A stretch of 36,350 nucleotides of DNA from Candidatus Chaera renei (GCA_004100265.1 SCKW01000002.1:1-36350); one strand, 5' to 3'; counted from the first letter of the stretch, positions 1-8,737 are shown. Numbers and translations are program-made. Notes: generated by a model from the sequence alone, not told the origin.

Positions 1-560
1 CCTACGGCCGGCTAAAATTTGAAAGCGGCGTACACCGGGTGCAACGCATCCCCTCTACCGAAAGTTCCGGCCGCATCCATACCAGCACCGCCACGGTGGC
101 CGTTATGCCCGAGGCCGAAGAAGCTGATATCCAGATTAATCCGTCAGACTTGCGCATTGACGTTTATCGTGCCAGCGGGCACGGCGGCCAGAGCGTGAAT
201 ACAACCGACTCCGCGGTGCGCATTACCCATTTACCCACCGGCCTGGTAGTTACCTGCCAAGACGAAAAAAGCCAATTAAAAAACAAAGCAAAAGCCATGA
301 ACGTACTTAAATCAAGGCTATACAACCAAAAAATCGAAGAAGAACAGTCGAAAGTCGTCGCCAGGCGCCGCAGTCTTATCGGTTCGGGCGACCGCAGCGA
401 AAAAGTTCGCACTTACAACTTCCCCCAGGACAGGATTACCGACCATCGTATCGGCTTCAATCGCTCCAATATAGCCGGCTTCTTAAACGGCAACATAGAC
501 GACCTGTTGGAGCGCTTGAGCGCCTACGAATCAGAGATCCGTAGGCAAAATGCTCTATAA
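1..560 (+). CDS. prfA: Peptide chain release factor 1, C-terminal part (5' end outside the window)
   Basis: Class I release factor that reads UAA and UAG and triggers peptide release on the ribosome. The reading frame is open from base 3, so the gene begins before the window; only about the last 185 residues are present. They start in the RF1 signature [17 protein letters not shown] and continue through [19 protein letters not shown]. The catalytic GGQ lies in [19 protein letters not shown], followed by [15 protein letters not shown]; this wording fits RF1 rather than RF2. The residue before GGQ is His (GHGGQ) where Ala or Pro is usual. The gene overlaps the start of prmC by 11 bp, and PrmC methylates the GGQ glutamine, so enzyme and substrate are translationally coupled. 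Confidence 0.95.
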   Translation, partial: YGRLKFESGVHRVQRIPSTESSGRIHTSTATVAVMPEAEEADIQINPSDLRIDVYRASGHGGQSVNTTDSAVRITHLPTGLVVTCQDEKSQLKNKAKAMNVLKSRLYNQKIEEEQSKVVARRRSLIGSGDRSEKVRTYNFPQDRITDHRIGFNRSNIAGFLNGNIDDLLERLSAYESEIRRQNAL

Positions 561-1392
561 AACTATCGCGGATTGGTTAGATCAAGCGTCCGACGCTTTG
601 GCTGAAGCGGGCATTGACTCGGCGCGACTTGACGCGCGACTGCTGGCCGAACACGTTCTAAGGCGCTCAAGGGAATGGCTGCTGGCACGGCCGGAATATC
701 GGCCGTCAAACGCCCAACTGGCAGCAATGAACCGTCTGCTTAGAGCAAGGATCAAACGCGTGCCGCTGGCCTATTTAACCGGCCATAAGCAGTTCTGGAA
801 CCTGGATTTGACGGTTTCTCCCCGTGTTTTGATTCCGCGCCCGGAAAGCGAAGCCATGGTCAGACTGGCCCTGTCGGCCGATCTGCCGGCAGCCGGCACG
901 GTAATAGACGTGGGCACCGGTTCGGGCTGTTTGGCGGTCGCCGTTTGCGTCAGCCGGCCGGACCTGCGTATCTGGGCCTGTGACATTTCACCGGCGGCGC
1001 TAAAAACGGCACGCCAAAATGCCACAAAACACGCTGCCGACATTCGTTTTTGCCAATCGGATCTGTTGCGAAACGCCAAACTGCCAGATAAGGCCGATCT
1101 AATAATGGCCAACCTGCCCTACCTGGCAAAAGGAACTGAGCCCGCCAGACGCCAGTATCAGCCCGAGTTGGCATATGAGCCCGCCACGGCGCTTTATGCC
1201 CGCCAAAACGGCCTGGCCGATATTTTCAGACTGCTGCCCCAAGCCGCTCGCCGTCTTAAGCCAGGCGGCTGGTTGCTGTTAGAAGCCGAGCCTAAACAAA
1301 TGCCAGCAATTATCAAGAAGGCTGAAAGCTTAAACCTGCGGGCCAGCTCTCAAGAGGGTTGGGCTCTCGGCCTACGCCTAACAACTCCGTAA
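550..1392 (+). CDS. prmC: Release factor glutamine N5-methyltransferase PrmC (HemK)
   Basis: SAM-dependent methyltransferase that methylates the GGQ glutamine of release factors. The 280-residue length is normal for PrmC. Residues 1-80 form the helical N-terminal domain, followed by [16 protein letters not shown] (SAM-binding motif I, about 117-132), [10 protein letters not shown] (acidic motif II) and the catalytic-site motif at 188-191. That motif reads NLPY where almost all family members have NPPY, an unusual change at a substrate-binding position. The C-terminal [12 protein letters not shown] is typical. The ATG at 550 lies inside the prfA 3' end, and no strong Shine-Dalgarno is visible, which fits translational coupling. 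The gene ends 36 bp from the stop of the convergent htrA gene. Confidence 0.93.
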   Translation: MLYKTIADWLDQASDALAEAGIDSARLDARLLAEHVLRRSREWLLARPEYRPSNAQLAAMNRLLRARIKRVPLAYLTGHKQFWNLDLTVSPRVLIPRPESEAMVRLALSADLPAAGTVIDVGTGSGCLAVAVCVSRPDLRIWACDISPAALKTARQNATKHAADIRFCQSDLLRNAKLPDKADLIMANLPYLAKGTEPARRQYQPELAYEPATALYARQNGLADIFRLLPQAARRLKPGGWLLLEAEPKQMPAIIKKAESLNLRASSQEGWALGLRLTTP

Positions 1393-1428
1393 GACAGCGG
1401 CCGGATTATCTCTGCCCGATTGCTATGG

Positions 1429-2658
1429 TTATTGAATAACTCCAAGGGTGACTTTGATTACCTGCGAGGAGCCTCCCCTTAAAATTTTAAGGCTTACGCT
1501 GTCCCCCGGCACATGCTGGGCTAAAATACTAGCCAAGCCGTTGCGTTGAGTAACGTCGGCACCATCTACTTTGGTAATAATGTCGCCCTCCTTAAGGCCG
1601 GCTTTTTCGGCCGGACTGCCGGCGGCAACCGCCGGTTGGCCGTTGCCGCTATAGACATAGGCCCCCTCTTGAATCGGCAGATTAAATTGCTTAGCTATCT
1701 CGTTGTTGATAGACAGGTACCGTACCCCCATATAGGCCCTTTCCACCTTGCCATCTTTGAGAACGGTTTTAATAAGGCCTTTAGCGGCATTGATGGGTAT
1801 GGCAAATCCAATGTTCTGAGCCTGCGAGGCGATTGCCGTATTAACGCCTATCACCTCCCCCTGAAGATTAACCAGCGGCCCGCCGGAATTGCCGGGATTA
1901 ATGGCCGCGTCGGTTTGAAACAAGTCTTGCAGATTTTCTACGCGGTTATTGCCATCGCTGGCACTTAGCGGACGGCCTATGCCCGAGATAATCCCCGAGG
2001 TGACGGTATTTTGAAACTGCCCCAGCGCGTTGCCAAAAGCCACCACTTTCTGTCCTATGCGCACCTGCGAGGAGTCGGCCAAGGTTGCCGCTGGCAAGGG
2101 TTGGGGGGAGTTAATTTTTAAAAAGGCCAAATCGTTCAACGGATCGCGGCCCACTACCGTAACATTGTCGAATACCGTCGAATCGGCCAAAATGACTCGT
2201 ACGCTGGTAGCGTCTTGCGGCAAAACGTGCCGATTAGTCAAAACGTAGCCGTTCGCGCTGATAATGATGCCGGTAGCAGCGCTCTGCGACGTCACGCCGT
2301 AAAGACTAGAGCTCTTGGCAACGATTGATACCACGCTGGGGGACACTTTTTTAGCCACGTCGGCTACTACCTCTGACTCTTGCAACACTATCGTTCCCCG
2401 GTTTTGAACGATAGCCCTATTGGCGTCTGGCCGCACTAATCCGCTGGCGACAACCACCCAGGCACCCACTCCGCCGCCCAGCAAAGCTACCGCCGCTATC
2501 GCCAGCCATTTTAGAATCGCTTGGCCCTTACGGCCACTGCTAGGCGCGCTGCCGCCAGAAAGAGCTAGCCGTGTCTCGGCTGCGTCTCCGGGCCGGGCAG
2601 CGGCAGATTGTTCCAGGGTTTGAGGGGCTTCTGTTTTAGTTGGATTGTCTTCACTCAT
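1429..2658 (-). CDS. HtrA/DegP-like membrane-anchored serine protease with one PDZ domain
   Basis: Trypsin-like quality-control protease exposed outside the membrane. 409 residues from the ATG at 2658; an in-frame TTG sits just before it. The ATG has a strong AAGGAG Shine-Dalgarno 8 nt upstream. Residues 1-47 are cytoplasmic and polar, and 48-72 form a transmembrane anchor. The protease domain carries the catalytic triad His144 (TNRHVLPQ), Asp176 (DPLNDLAF) and Ser258 (NPGNSGGPLV). A single PDZ domain follows (MGVRYLSI to the C-terminus, with GSPAEKAGLKEGDII). The layout is that of Gram-positive HtrA/DegS-type proteins. It is last in a three-gene set with the membrane protein (gap 44 bp) and the LCP protein, suggesting an envelope maintenance operon. 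Confidence 0.92.
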   Translation of the reverse strand: MSEDNPTKTEAPQTLEQSAAARPGDAAETRLALSGGSAPSSGRKGQAILKWLAIAAVALLGGGVGAWVVVASGLVRPDANRAIVQNRGTIVLQESEVVADVAKKVSPSVVSIVAKSSSLYGVTSQSAATGIIISANGYVLTNRHVLPQDATSVRVILADSTVFDNVTVVGRDPLNDLAFLKINSPQPLPAATLADSSQVRIGQKVVAFGNALGQFQNTVTSGIISGIGRPLSASDGNNRVENLQDLFQTDAAINPGNSGGPLVNLQGEVIGVNTAIASQAQNIGFAIPINAAKGLIKTVLKDGKVERAYMGVRYLSINNEIAKQFNLPIQEGAYVYSGNGQPAVAAGSPAEKAGLKEGDIITKVDGADVTQRNGLASILAQHVPGDSVSLKILRGGSSQVIKVTLGVIQ

Positions 2659-2702
2659 CAAGCGAACTCCTTTTTTATTTAATCTCGTTTGTTATTTTTT
2701 TC

Positions 2703-3473
2703 TTACAGAGCGATGTTCCATGGAGTAAACCGGATGAAAATCAAAAGCAGCAACAAAACCAAAAAAAGGATCGGGCCACGCGCCTCTTTAAAGCGCACGC
2801 TGCCGCGGTGTTTAAAAATATCGTAAAGCCGCTGGGCGACAAACCCCGCCAGCAACCCGACAATCGACAGCTGGGAGATAGCCAGCGAACCAACAAAAAG
2901 ATAAGCGACCATCCAGTGGTAATAAAGCCAGCCGATTTCGGCAAGCACCAACCCCCAGGCCAGCGCCGGCAGGGTGGCTCCTTCTTCGTCATAAGCGTTT
3001 AAAACGTGGCGGGCCGCGCCGTAGCCGATTAACCATACCGCCAGCACGAACAGCGAAGATGGCAACAGATACGAAAAACTAGAGACCGCCAGAAGCCCGG
3101 CGAACTGGGCTACCCCGGCCTGCCAAACTACGTAATGGCGACGGGTGCGGGATTTAAGCAACAGCAACCAGGCACCATAAAGACCGCTCAGCAATATTTG
3201 CAAGCCAGTCTCACCTTGCCCGAGATAGAGCAAAGCCACAAAACTCAACCCCACCACGATATCTACCAAATTGCTCTGCAAATGGACAAACCAGTACCGC
3301 GGCCGCACCGCGAACACCCGCCACTTGCTCAAAAGCAACAACCCCACTGCCAGATACGGCGGGTCAAATAACCTTACCAGCCAATAAAGCGCCACCACTA
3401 AGCCTAAATTCAAAACAATGTAAAGAACGTCGCTCCAAAGATTGTGGCGCCTGGCGGCTTTAATTAACTCCAT
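2703..3473 (-). CDS. Conserved polytopic membrane protein of unknown function
   Basis: About 256 residues and very hydrophobic, with roughly eight predicted membrane segments, for example IVLNLGLVVALYWLV near the N-terminus and PILFLVLLLLLIFIRF at the C-terminus. Short basic loops (LLLLKSRTRRHYVVW, YDIFKHRGSVRFKEARG) suggest an inside-positive topology. I recognise no catalytic motif or family. The ATG at 3473 lies inside the 3' end of the LCP gene (14-bp overlap); a GTG at 3479 is an alternative. AGGTG lies very close upstream. Its place between an LCP cell-wall transferase and an HtrA protease points to a role in envelope assembly, which is inference from context only. Confidence 0.75.
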   Translation of the reverse strand: MELIKAARRHNLWSDVLYIVLNLGLVVALYWLVRLFDPPYLAVGLLLLSKWRVFAVRPRYWFVHLQSNLVDIVVGLSFVALLYLGQGETGLQILLSGLYGAWLLLLKSRTRRHYVVWQAGVAQFAGLLAVSSFSYLLPSSLFVLAVWLIGYGAARHVLNAYDEEGATLPALAWGLVLAEIGWLYYHWMVAYLFVGSLAISQLSIVGLLAGFVAQRLYDIFKHRGSVRFKEARGPILFLVLLLLLIFIRFTPWNIAL

Positions 3474-5115
3474 TGCCACCTACGATTATAACAAAATCAG
3501 CCCGCGAACTGATCGTCGAAGGCAGAGACGCCTTATCTTGGGAGGTGACTCCCAACAAATTCTCTAACTTGGCTCTGGTGGCCGGCTTATCGCCCTTGAG
3601 ATCATATAGCTGGTACTTGGCGGCGTAAGGACCGCCTGCCGCGTTACCGACTACCCCTATCGTCAAGCCTTGAGCGGCAAGAGCATCGGCCTGCTTTTGG
3701 GCGGCGCCGGGCACGCCGGAACCATTGAGCACGTCGATTTTAGCGGCCTCGTTGACCACCGCTATTTCGCCGGTTTCATATGCTCTGACAACCGCCTGAA
3801 TTTTGCCGAAATTCATCAATCCGGCAACCGGACGGACAATACTTTGATCGCCGTAAGCTCCGGTGGTGACCAGGGGCGCGTTAGGATCAACCAAGTTGAT
3901 GGTGGCTAATTTTGACGCGTCCACCTGTTGGGCTAGCCGTATTAAGGTTTTTACCTCGGAGGCAGAAAAATTGGTTTTAACGTTGTTACCCAAGCCGTCA
4001 ATCAGTTTAGTAACCTTAACCGGGTTGGTCAGCACGCCCGCGCTCATAGCTTTGTTGCGAAGCGCCACGATAATTTCACGCTGATACTTTTCGCGATCAA
4101 AGTTGCCACCGCTTAAACCGTAACCACCGGCGGCATTGCGCGCCCTGGCAAGCGCGAGAGCGTGTTCGCCGTCCAGAGTAACCGGGCCGTTCGGGTATTT
4201 AACGTAATAGCAGCGGAAGTTACATTTCCAGTCAAAATTTCTATCCAAAATACCGCGGGGATCGGAACTATTGATAGTTACGGTAACGCCGCCTACCGCG
4301 TTAACGGCGTCCCGCAGAGCAGTGTAGTTGACGTGCACATAATATTGCACGTTTGTCCCGGTAAACTGCTCGACCATTTTTATCAGCATGGCGGCGCCGG
4401 CTGATTCGTTTTTGGATTGCCCCAGGCCGCATTCGTAAGCAGCGTTAATTTTGCCTTCATAACCGCTGGTGCAGGCTTGACCGTATTTCACCCATAAATC
4501 ACGCGGCACGCTTAGCATAAAGCCGGTTTTATCTTTCGGATTAATATTCAAGAGCATAATTGAATCCGTCAACAAAGCACCGTCGTGCTGCGGGTCGTCT
4601 TCTGACGTGCCAAAAAGCAAGACATTCACCCGGCCGTATTGGTCGGTTTTCAAGTTTTTGCCTTCGCTGATCAATGCCGCGAAAAGATTGCCGTTAAACA
4701 CCCTGCCGCCGGCCAAGAAAAATTTTACACCAACGTAGCCGCCTATCAGCAATAGGCCGACCAGAAGCGACAAGGCGCCGAACTTCAAAAAACGGCGTAA
4801 ACGATGCCGGCGCAGCGCCCGCTCGGGCTTGGGCCGCTTGCCCGGCTCCTCGACCTCCAGGGGCATCTCGGCCAGAACCTGCGACAACCCGCCGGCAGCG
4901 CTGGAAGCGCTTTGCTGCGGCGACAGACCGTGGCCCGGCGCAGCAGGCCGCAACCGGTCTGCAACCATCTTATCTTGAGAATGACTAGACGGTTTTTTTA
5001 AAAAGCGCCCGGGCAGCTCTAAATTATCTATGCCAAGGCGGGGCGGCGCCGGCTGACTGCCGCGATTGCGCACGATAAAACCGTCAACATTGGCGTGAGA
5101 AGATTTACGAAACAT
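3460..5115 (-). CDS. LytR-CpsA-Psr (LCP) family cell-envelope transferase with LytR_C domain
   Basis: LCP enzymes transfer lipid-linked glycopolymers onto peptidoglycan outside the membrane. From the ATG at 5115 the protein has 551 residues: a disordered basic cytoplasmic tail (1-110), a membrane anchor (about 111-134), then the LCP domain starting near 162 (RVNVLLFGTSEDD, DSIMLLNINP, LSVPRDLWV with the conserved Arg205; GGVTVTI, LDGEHALALARAR). A LytR_C domain closes it (IDVLNGSGVPGAAQKQADAL, about 460-545). An upstream in-frame ATG at 5130 is rejected because it sits about 2 nt after the predicted -10 box, while the chosen ATG has GGAG 9 nt upstream. First gene of an operon with the membrane protein and HtrA. 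Confidence 0.9.
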   Translation of the reverse strand: MFRKSSHANVDGFIVRNRGSQPAPPRLGIDNLELPGRFLKKPSSHSQDKMVADRLRPAAPGHGLSPQQSASSAAGGLSQVLAEMPLEVEEPGKRPKPERALRRHRLRRFLKFGALSLLVGLLLIGGYVGVKFFLAGGRVFNGNLFAALISEGKNLKTDQYGRVNVLLFGTSEDDPQHDGALLTDSIMLLNINPKDKTGFMLSVPRDLWVKYGQACTSGYEGKINAAYECGLGQSKNESAGAAMLIKMVEQFTGTNVQYYVHVNYTALRDAVNAVGGVTVTINSSDPRGILDRNFDWKCNFRCYYVKYPNGPVTLDGEHALALARARNAAGGYGLSGGNFDREKYQREIIVALRNKAMSAGVLTNPVKVTKLIDGLGNNVKTNFSASEVKTLIRLAQQVDASKLATINLVDPNAPLVTTGAYGDQSIVRPVAGLMNFGKIQAVVRAYETGEIAVVNEAAKIDVLNGSGVPGAAQKQADALAAQGLTIGVVGNAAGGPYAAKYQLYDLKGDKPATRAKLENLLGVTSQDKASLPSTISSRADFVIIVGGNGVN

Positions 5116-5132
5116 GAGAAATAGCTCCATTC

Positions 5133-5161
5133 ACTATATATCGTTTCCGCTTGGCGGTAAA
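5133..5161 (-). promoter_or_regulatory. Predicted sigma70-type promoter of the LCP-membrane protein-htrA operon
   Basis: On the minus strand TTTACC (5156-5161), 17-bp spacer, TATAGT (5133-5138). The predicted start near 5126 gives a very short leader carrying GGAG before the ATG at 5115, which supports that start codon. Confidence 0.55.
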
Positions 5162-5189
5162 CCTGTAGTAGTGCTTAAGCTTGATTCGT

Positions 5190-5195
5190 TATAAG
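5190..5195 (+). promoter_or_regulatory. Possible -10 box of the lepB pair, close to the start codon
   Basis: TATAAG ends 9 nt before the ATG at 5205. No convincing -35 hexamer and no Shine-Dalgarno are visible. If real, the transcript would have a leader of only about 2-3 nt. Confidence 0.35.
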
Positions 5196-5204
5196 ATAGA
5201 ACCC

Positions 5205-6044
5205 ATGAATCCTCAAGATGGCCGAAACTGGCCGCAGGCACCTGATTCGGGCGGATCGTCCGGGCAGCAAAACACTGAAAATCCTCCAGGTCGCACCGAA
5301 CCGTTTGCTAATACCCCAGCGGCCGAACCCGCCGCCCAGACGGGCGCCCAAGCCGGCGCGGGTCTGCCCGCGGCCAGTGGCGGCATTTATCCTATAGGCG
5401 CAACCGCTCCACAGCCGATGACGAGCGCGCATAGTTCGTCCAAATCAATAAAACCACGGCTGATCGGCGGCCTAAGATTGCTGATTAACCTAGCGACTTT
5501 TGTGGCTTTGGTTTGGCTGGGGGTTGTGTTGATCAACCACTTCGCTTTTCAATCTTATTTCGTTCAGGGAACTAGCATGCAGCCTACTCTGCAAAACAAC
5601 GACCGCCTGCTTGTCAGTAAGTTCGAACGCACCGGCGCTATGCTGACCAGCCAGCCATATCTGCCGGCCCGGGGACAGATTGTGGTACTTGACAGTCGAG
5701 CCTCTCCTTTCACCGCCGTGCAAAAAGAAGAGTTGGTTAAGCGGGTAATCGGCCTGCCAGGCGACACGGTAACAATCGACGGTGGCAAAGTAATCATTAA
5801 AAACCCGAGCAACCCATACGGCTTCAACGTGGACCAGGCGCTCGGCCTGCGGCTGGACCCCACCTACGCCGATCAGCCGCTAACCGTTGAAGTGCCGGCA
5901 GGGCAAGTTTTTGTGCTGGGCGACAATCGCGGCCCCGGCGGGTCATATGATTCACGCTCGTTCGGCACCGTGCCGGTCCGTTACATCGAAGGGCGCCTGT
6001 GGGTGCGCCTGTTTCCGTTTGATCGGTTCCACGTATTTAAATGA
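5205..6044 (+). CDS. lepB: Type I signal peptidase (S26) with long proline/alanine-rich N-terminal extension
   Basis: Cleaves signal peptides from exported proteins at the outer face of the membrane. 279 residues from the ATG at 5205; a TTG eight codons upstream is a weaker alternative. About the first 80 residues are low-complexity and rich in Pro, Ala and Gln (cytoplasmic), followed by a membrane segment (LINLATFVALVWLGVVLI). The catalytic Ser lies in GTSMQPTL and the general-base Lys in LVKRVIGLPGDTV. Box E is canonical: VLGDNRGPGGSYDSRSFGTVP. The stop TGA overlaps the ATG of a second signal peptidase (ATGA), so the two are co-translated. Divergent from the LCP operon. Confidence 0.93.
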   Translation: MNPQDGRNWPQAPDSGGSSGQQNTENPPGRTEPFANTPAAEPAAQTGAQAGAGLPAASGGIYPIGATAPQPMTSAHSSSKSIKPRLIGGLRLLINLATFVALVWLGVVLINHFAFQSYFVQGTSMQPTLQNNDRLLVSKFERTGAMLTSQPYLPARGQIVVLDSRASPFTAVQKEELVKRVIGLPGDTVTIDGGKVIIKNPSNPYGFNVDQALGLRLDPTYADQPLTVEVPAGQVFVLGDNRGPGGSYDSRSFGTVPVRYIEGRLWVRLFPFDRFHVFK

Positions 6045-6604
6045 AAGATTTTTGGCGACTGACCGGCTTTTTGGCGGCTATAGTTATCGGGGCGCTGCTG
6101 GTCAACGCTTTGGTTTTTAGAAGTTTCGCGGTTAACGGCCCCAGTATGCAAACCACCTTGTTTACCGGCGATCGCCTGATAGTGAACCGGCTGCCGATTA
6201 CCTGGAGCTTGGTCAGCCAAAAGCCCTATCTGCCTGCCCGCGGTCAGATTGTGGTTTTTACTAATCCGAACTGGCGCCCGGGTTTGCCCGAACGCTACAT
6301 TGTTAAAAGAGTAATAGGTTTGCCGGGCGAGCGCGTACTGGTGAGCGATGGAAAAATCACCGTATTCAATCACCAGAAACCCTACGGCTTTAATCCGGAT
6401 AACGGGATTACCGGCCCCACCTCGCCGACCAGCGGCAACAGTGACACCGTGGTGCCCCCGGACCAAATTTACGTGGCCGGCGATCATCGTCAAGACGGCT
6501 TTTCGCTCGATTCGCGCAACGGATTGGGCACCGTCCCTCTAAGCGATCTGCAGGGGCCAGCAGTGCTTCGCTTTTGGCCGATCACTCAGCTGCGCCTATT
6601 TTAA
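6041..6604 (+). CDS. lepB: Second type I signal peptidase (S26), compact form
   Basis: Paralogue of the preceding gene, 187 residues, with an N-terminal membrane segment (LTGFLAAIVIGALLVNALVF) directly after a short start and no long extension. Catalytic Ser in GPSMQTTL and Lys in IVKRVIGLPGERV are retained. Box E is altered: AGDHRQDGFSLDSRN, with His replacing the usual Asn of GDNR. It starts in a 4-bp ATGA overlap with the first lepB and overlaps the 3' end of parB by 9 bp on the opposite strand. Two adjacent peptidases suggest division of substrates or a heteromeric complex (inference). Confidence 0.92.
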   Translation: MKDFWRLTGFLAAIVIGALLVNALVFRSFAVNGPSMQTTLFTGDRLIVNRLPITWSLVSQKPYLPARGQIVVFTNPNWRPGLPERYIVKRVIGLPGERVLVSDGKITVFNHQKPYGFNPDNGITGPTSPTSGNSDTVVPPDQIYVAGDHRQDGFSLDSRNGLGTVPLSDLQGPAVLRFWPITQLRLF

Positions 6605-7525
6605 CCGCGCGCCTAGTAGCGCGGTTAAAATACGCTTGAGATCTTGCGCTCCGCGAAAACCGATAGTCAAATAACCCTTTTCTGACCCGCGACCGTTTTT
6701 TAACTGAACCGGCGCTTTCAATACGGTTTGAAGGCGCTCCACGGCGGCCCTTTCGGCTGCGCCGTAGTCTTTTTTTGGCCGCTCGGATAGCGGCCGCTCG
6801 CTGTCGGCACCTTGTTTTCTGGCAACCACGTACCGCTCGGCCCGCCGTACCGACCAGTTTTCTGCCAGCAGGTTTTTCAGCAGATAGCGCTGGCCGGCGG
6901 CATCGCCGCTTAAGGCCAATATCTGCCGGGCGTGCCCTTCGCTTATTTGGCCGCTGACCAGTGCCTGCTTGGCATCGGGCGGCAATTGCAGCAGCCTCAG
7001 CGCGTTGCTGATAGTACTAATCGCCTTACCCCCCACCTGGCGGCCGATTTCCTCGTAAGTCAGGTTGAATTGCTGATGCAACTTCAAATAGGCGGTGGCA
7101 GTTTCCAGCGGATTGAGGTCGCGCCGTTGGATATTCTCTATCAAAGACAGTTCTAATTTATGCTGGTCGCTCAGCGTGCGCACCAGGGCGGGAATCCGCT
7201 TAAGGCCGGCGGTCTTGGCTGCTCGGAAACGCCGCTCGCCGGCTACAATTTGAAACGTTCCGCGGTGCGGCGTTACCACTATCGGCTGCAACACCCCGTG
7301 CTGTTTGATAGAATCGGCAAGTTCGGCCAAGGCTTGCTCGTCAAAATGGCGGCGCGGTTGGTCGGGGTTAACTTGAATCTGCGACAAATCGATTTGCCTG
7401 AGTTCCGAGACTCTTTCGTCCTGCTGGCGGCTAGGATCGAAGTTTTCGTCCAACACCTGAGAGGGAATCAGCGACTCGAATCCCCTGCCCAAGCCTTTCT
7501 TGTTTTTCAGAGTCCGTCCGGCCAT
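6596..7525 (-). CDS. parB: Chromosome partitioning protein ParB (Spo0J family)
   Basis: CTP-dependent DNA clamp that loads at parS sites and works with ParA in chromosome segregation. 309 residues from the ATG at 7525, which follows the parA stop by 2 nt and has GGGGAGG inside the parA 3' end. N-terminal GLGRGFESLIP is the usual ParA-contact region. The CTP-binding domain has NPDQPRRHFD, ELADSIKQHGVLQPI and GERRFRA (96-102), followed by ENIQRRDLNPLE and a helix-turn-helix (TYEEIGRQVGGKAISTISNALRLL). The C-terminal dimerisation part is short and basic. No full parS 16-mer was seen by eye in the window. The 3' end overlaps lepB by 9 bp. Confidence 0.95.
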   Translation of the reverse strand: MAGRTLKNKKGLGRGFESLIPSQVLDENFDPSRQQDERVSELRQIDLSQIQVNPDQPRRHFDEQALAELADSIKQHGVLQPIVVTPHRGTFQIVAGERRFRAAKTAGLKRIPALVRTLSDQHKLELSLIENIQRRDLNPLETATAYLKLHQQFNLTYEEIGRQVGGKAISTISNALRLLQLPPDAKQALVSGQISEGHARQILALSGDAAGQRYLLKNLLAENWSVRRAERYVVARKQGADSERPLSERPKKDYGAAERAAVERLQTVLKAPVQLKNGRGSEKGYLTIGFRGAQDLKRILTALLGARLK

Positions 7526-7527
7526 GT

Positions 7528-8292
7528 TCAAAGCCTCCCCGCCAACTCTTTGGCTAGCGCCTTATAGGCTCTGGCGCCCTTGCTCCATCTGTCGTAAGCG
7601 CCTACCGGTAAGCCATGGCTGGGAGCTTCGGCCAGACGCACGTTGCGCGGTATGGTGGTTTCGAAGATTTTTTTAGGAAAATGCCGCTTAATTTCGTCGT
7701 AAACCTGTCGCCCTAAAGAGGTGCGGGTATCTAACATAGTCAGCACCACGCCCAGTAGTTCCAAGGTTGGGTTAAGCCCCTTTCTGACCAGTTGCATCGT
7801 CTCTAACAGCTGGCCCAGCCCCTCCAAGGCGTAAAACTCCGCCTGTACCGGCAGCAATACGTAGTTGGACGCGATCAGCCCGTTGACGGTCAACAGGCTT
7901 AAGCTGGGCGGGCAGTCAATCAGCACCAAATCGTAATCGCCGTTAATTTTTTCAACGGCCATCTTCAGGCGAGAAAACCGTTTTTCCGCCCGCGCCAGTT
8001 CAACTTCGGTATTGGCCAAATGCGAAACCGCCGGGACGATAAACAGATTTTTATGACGGCTCGGCAGGGCCGCCTGACTAAGCGGCAAGTCGTCGGCGAT
8101 GCAGTCTATAACGGTTTTTTCCAGATTCTGTTTGTTAACGCCCAGCCCGCTGGTGGCATTGCCCTGAGGATCAAAGTCTATCAAAAGCACGCGCTTGTTA
8201 GCCTTGGCCAGATAAAACGCCAAATTAACAGCGGTGGTGGTTTTGCCTACTCCGCCCTTTTGGTTGGTAATAGCGATAACCGTTGCGCTCAT
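7528..8292 (-). CDS. parA: Chromosome partitioning ATPase ParA (Soj)
   Basis: Walker-type ATPase that drives segregation of ParB-bound DNA. 254 residues, the usual length for chromosomal Soj. Deviant Walker A KGGVGKTT at 12-19, LLIDFDPQGNATSGLG (switch I region), and VLIDCPPSLSLLTVNGL (Walker B and switch II). C-terminal EAPSHGLPVGAYDRWSKGARAYKALAKEL is standard. There is no N-terminal DNA-binding extension, so it resembles chromosomal rather than type Ia plasmid ParA. Overlap-free operon with parB, whose ribosome-binding site lies in the last codons of parA. About 130 bp separate it from rplU upstream. Confidence 0.96.
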   Translation of the reverse strand: MSATVIAITNQKGGVGKTTTAVNLAFYLAKANKRVLLIDFDPQGNATSGLGVNKQNLEKTVIDCIADDLPLSQAALPSRHKNLFIVPAVSHLANTEVELARAEKRFSRLKMAVEKINGDYDLVLIDCPPSLSLLTVNGLIASNYVLLPVQAEFYALEGLGQLLETMQLVRKGLNPTLELLGVVLTMLDTRTSLGRQVYDEIKRHFPKKIFETTIPRNVRLAEAPSHGLPVGAYDRWSKGARAYKALAKELAGRL

Positions 8293-8373
8293 TTTTCTCT
8301 TTTACGTAACCCCTAATCCGGTATTTATTTTACCATATACCCGTGAAAACCAGCCGATCACCGTGAAAAATAA

Positions 8374-8397
8374 CCCGCCCTCACTAAGTCAGGCGAA
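8374..8397 (-). terminator. Weak candidate terminator after rplU
   Basis: In the minus-strand transcript UUCGCC pairs with GGCGGG (two G-U pairs) around a 12-nt loop, followed by UUAUUUUU. The stem is short, so read-through into parA is possible. Confidence 0.35.
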
Positions 8398-8422
8398 TCA
8401 GAGCGGCGGCTGCCAAAGAAAA

Positions 8423-8737
8423 CTATTTACCGCTGATAGAGATTATCCGCAGCCGGCTGTAGCGCTGCCGGTGACCGGTCTGCCGGTTAACCCGCTTTTT
8501 GGCCTTGAAGCGGATAATGCGCAATTTGTCACCTTTTACTTCTTCGTCAAGCACTTCGGCCTTCACCCGGGCACCGCTAACCAGCGGCCGGCCCAGACTG
8601 ATTTTGCCGGAGCTATCAAACAGCAGCAACGCTTCCAGATCCAGCTCTTTCGTGCCTGGTCGCAGCCTGTCTACCAGCAGGGTGTCTTTTTCGGCTACAA
8701 TGTACTGCTTGTTGCCAACTCTTACGACCGCTTTCAT
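8423..8737 (-). CDS. rplU: Large ribosomal subunit protein bL21
   Basis: Ribosomal protein that binds 23S rRNA. 104 residues, normal length. It begins MKAVVRVGNKQYIVAEKDTL, the typical L21 opening (AVV..GGKQY.V..GD), contains GRPLVSGARVKAEVLDEEVKGDKLRI, and ends in the signature FKAKKRVNRQTGHRQRYSRLRI (usual FK.KK.Y.R..GHRQ..T...I). In most bacteria rpmA (L27) follows directly; here the next gene is parA and no L27 gene is seen in the window. Confidence 0.96.
   Translation of the reverse strand: MKAVVRVGNKQYIVAEKDTLLVDRLRPGTKELDLEALLLFDSSGKISLGRPLVSGARVKAEVLDEEVKGDKLRIIRFKAKKRVNRQTGHRQRYSRLRIISISGK

Noticed and set aside
8340-8372. Two CCGTGAAAA direct repeats upstream of parA
   Set aside because: They resemble parS half-sites but are direct, not inverted, and lack the TGTTnCAC half.
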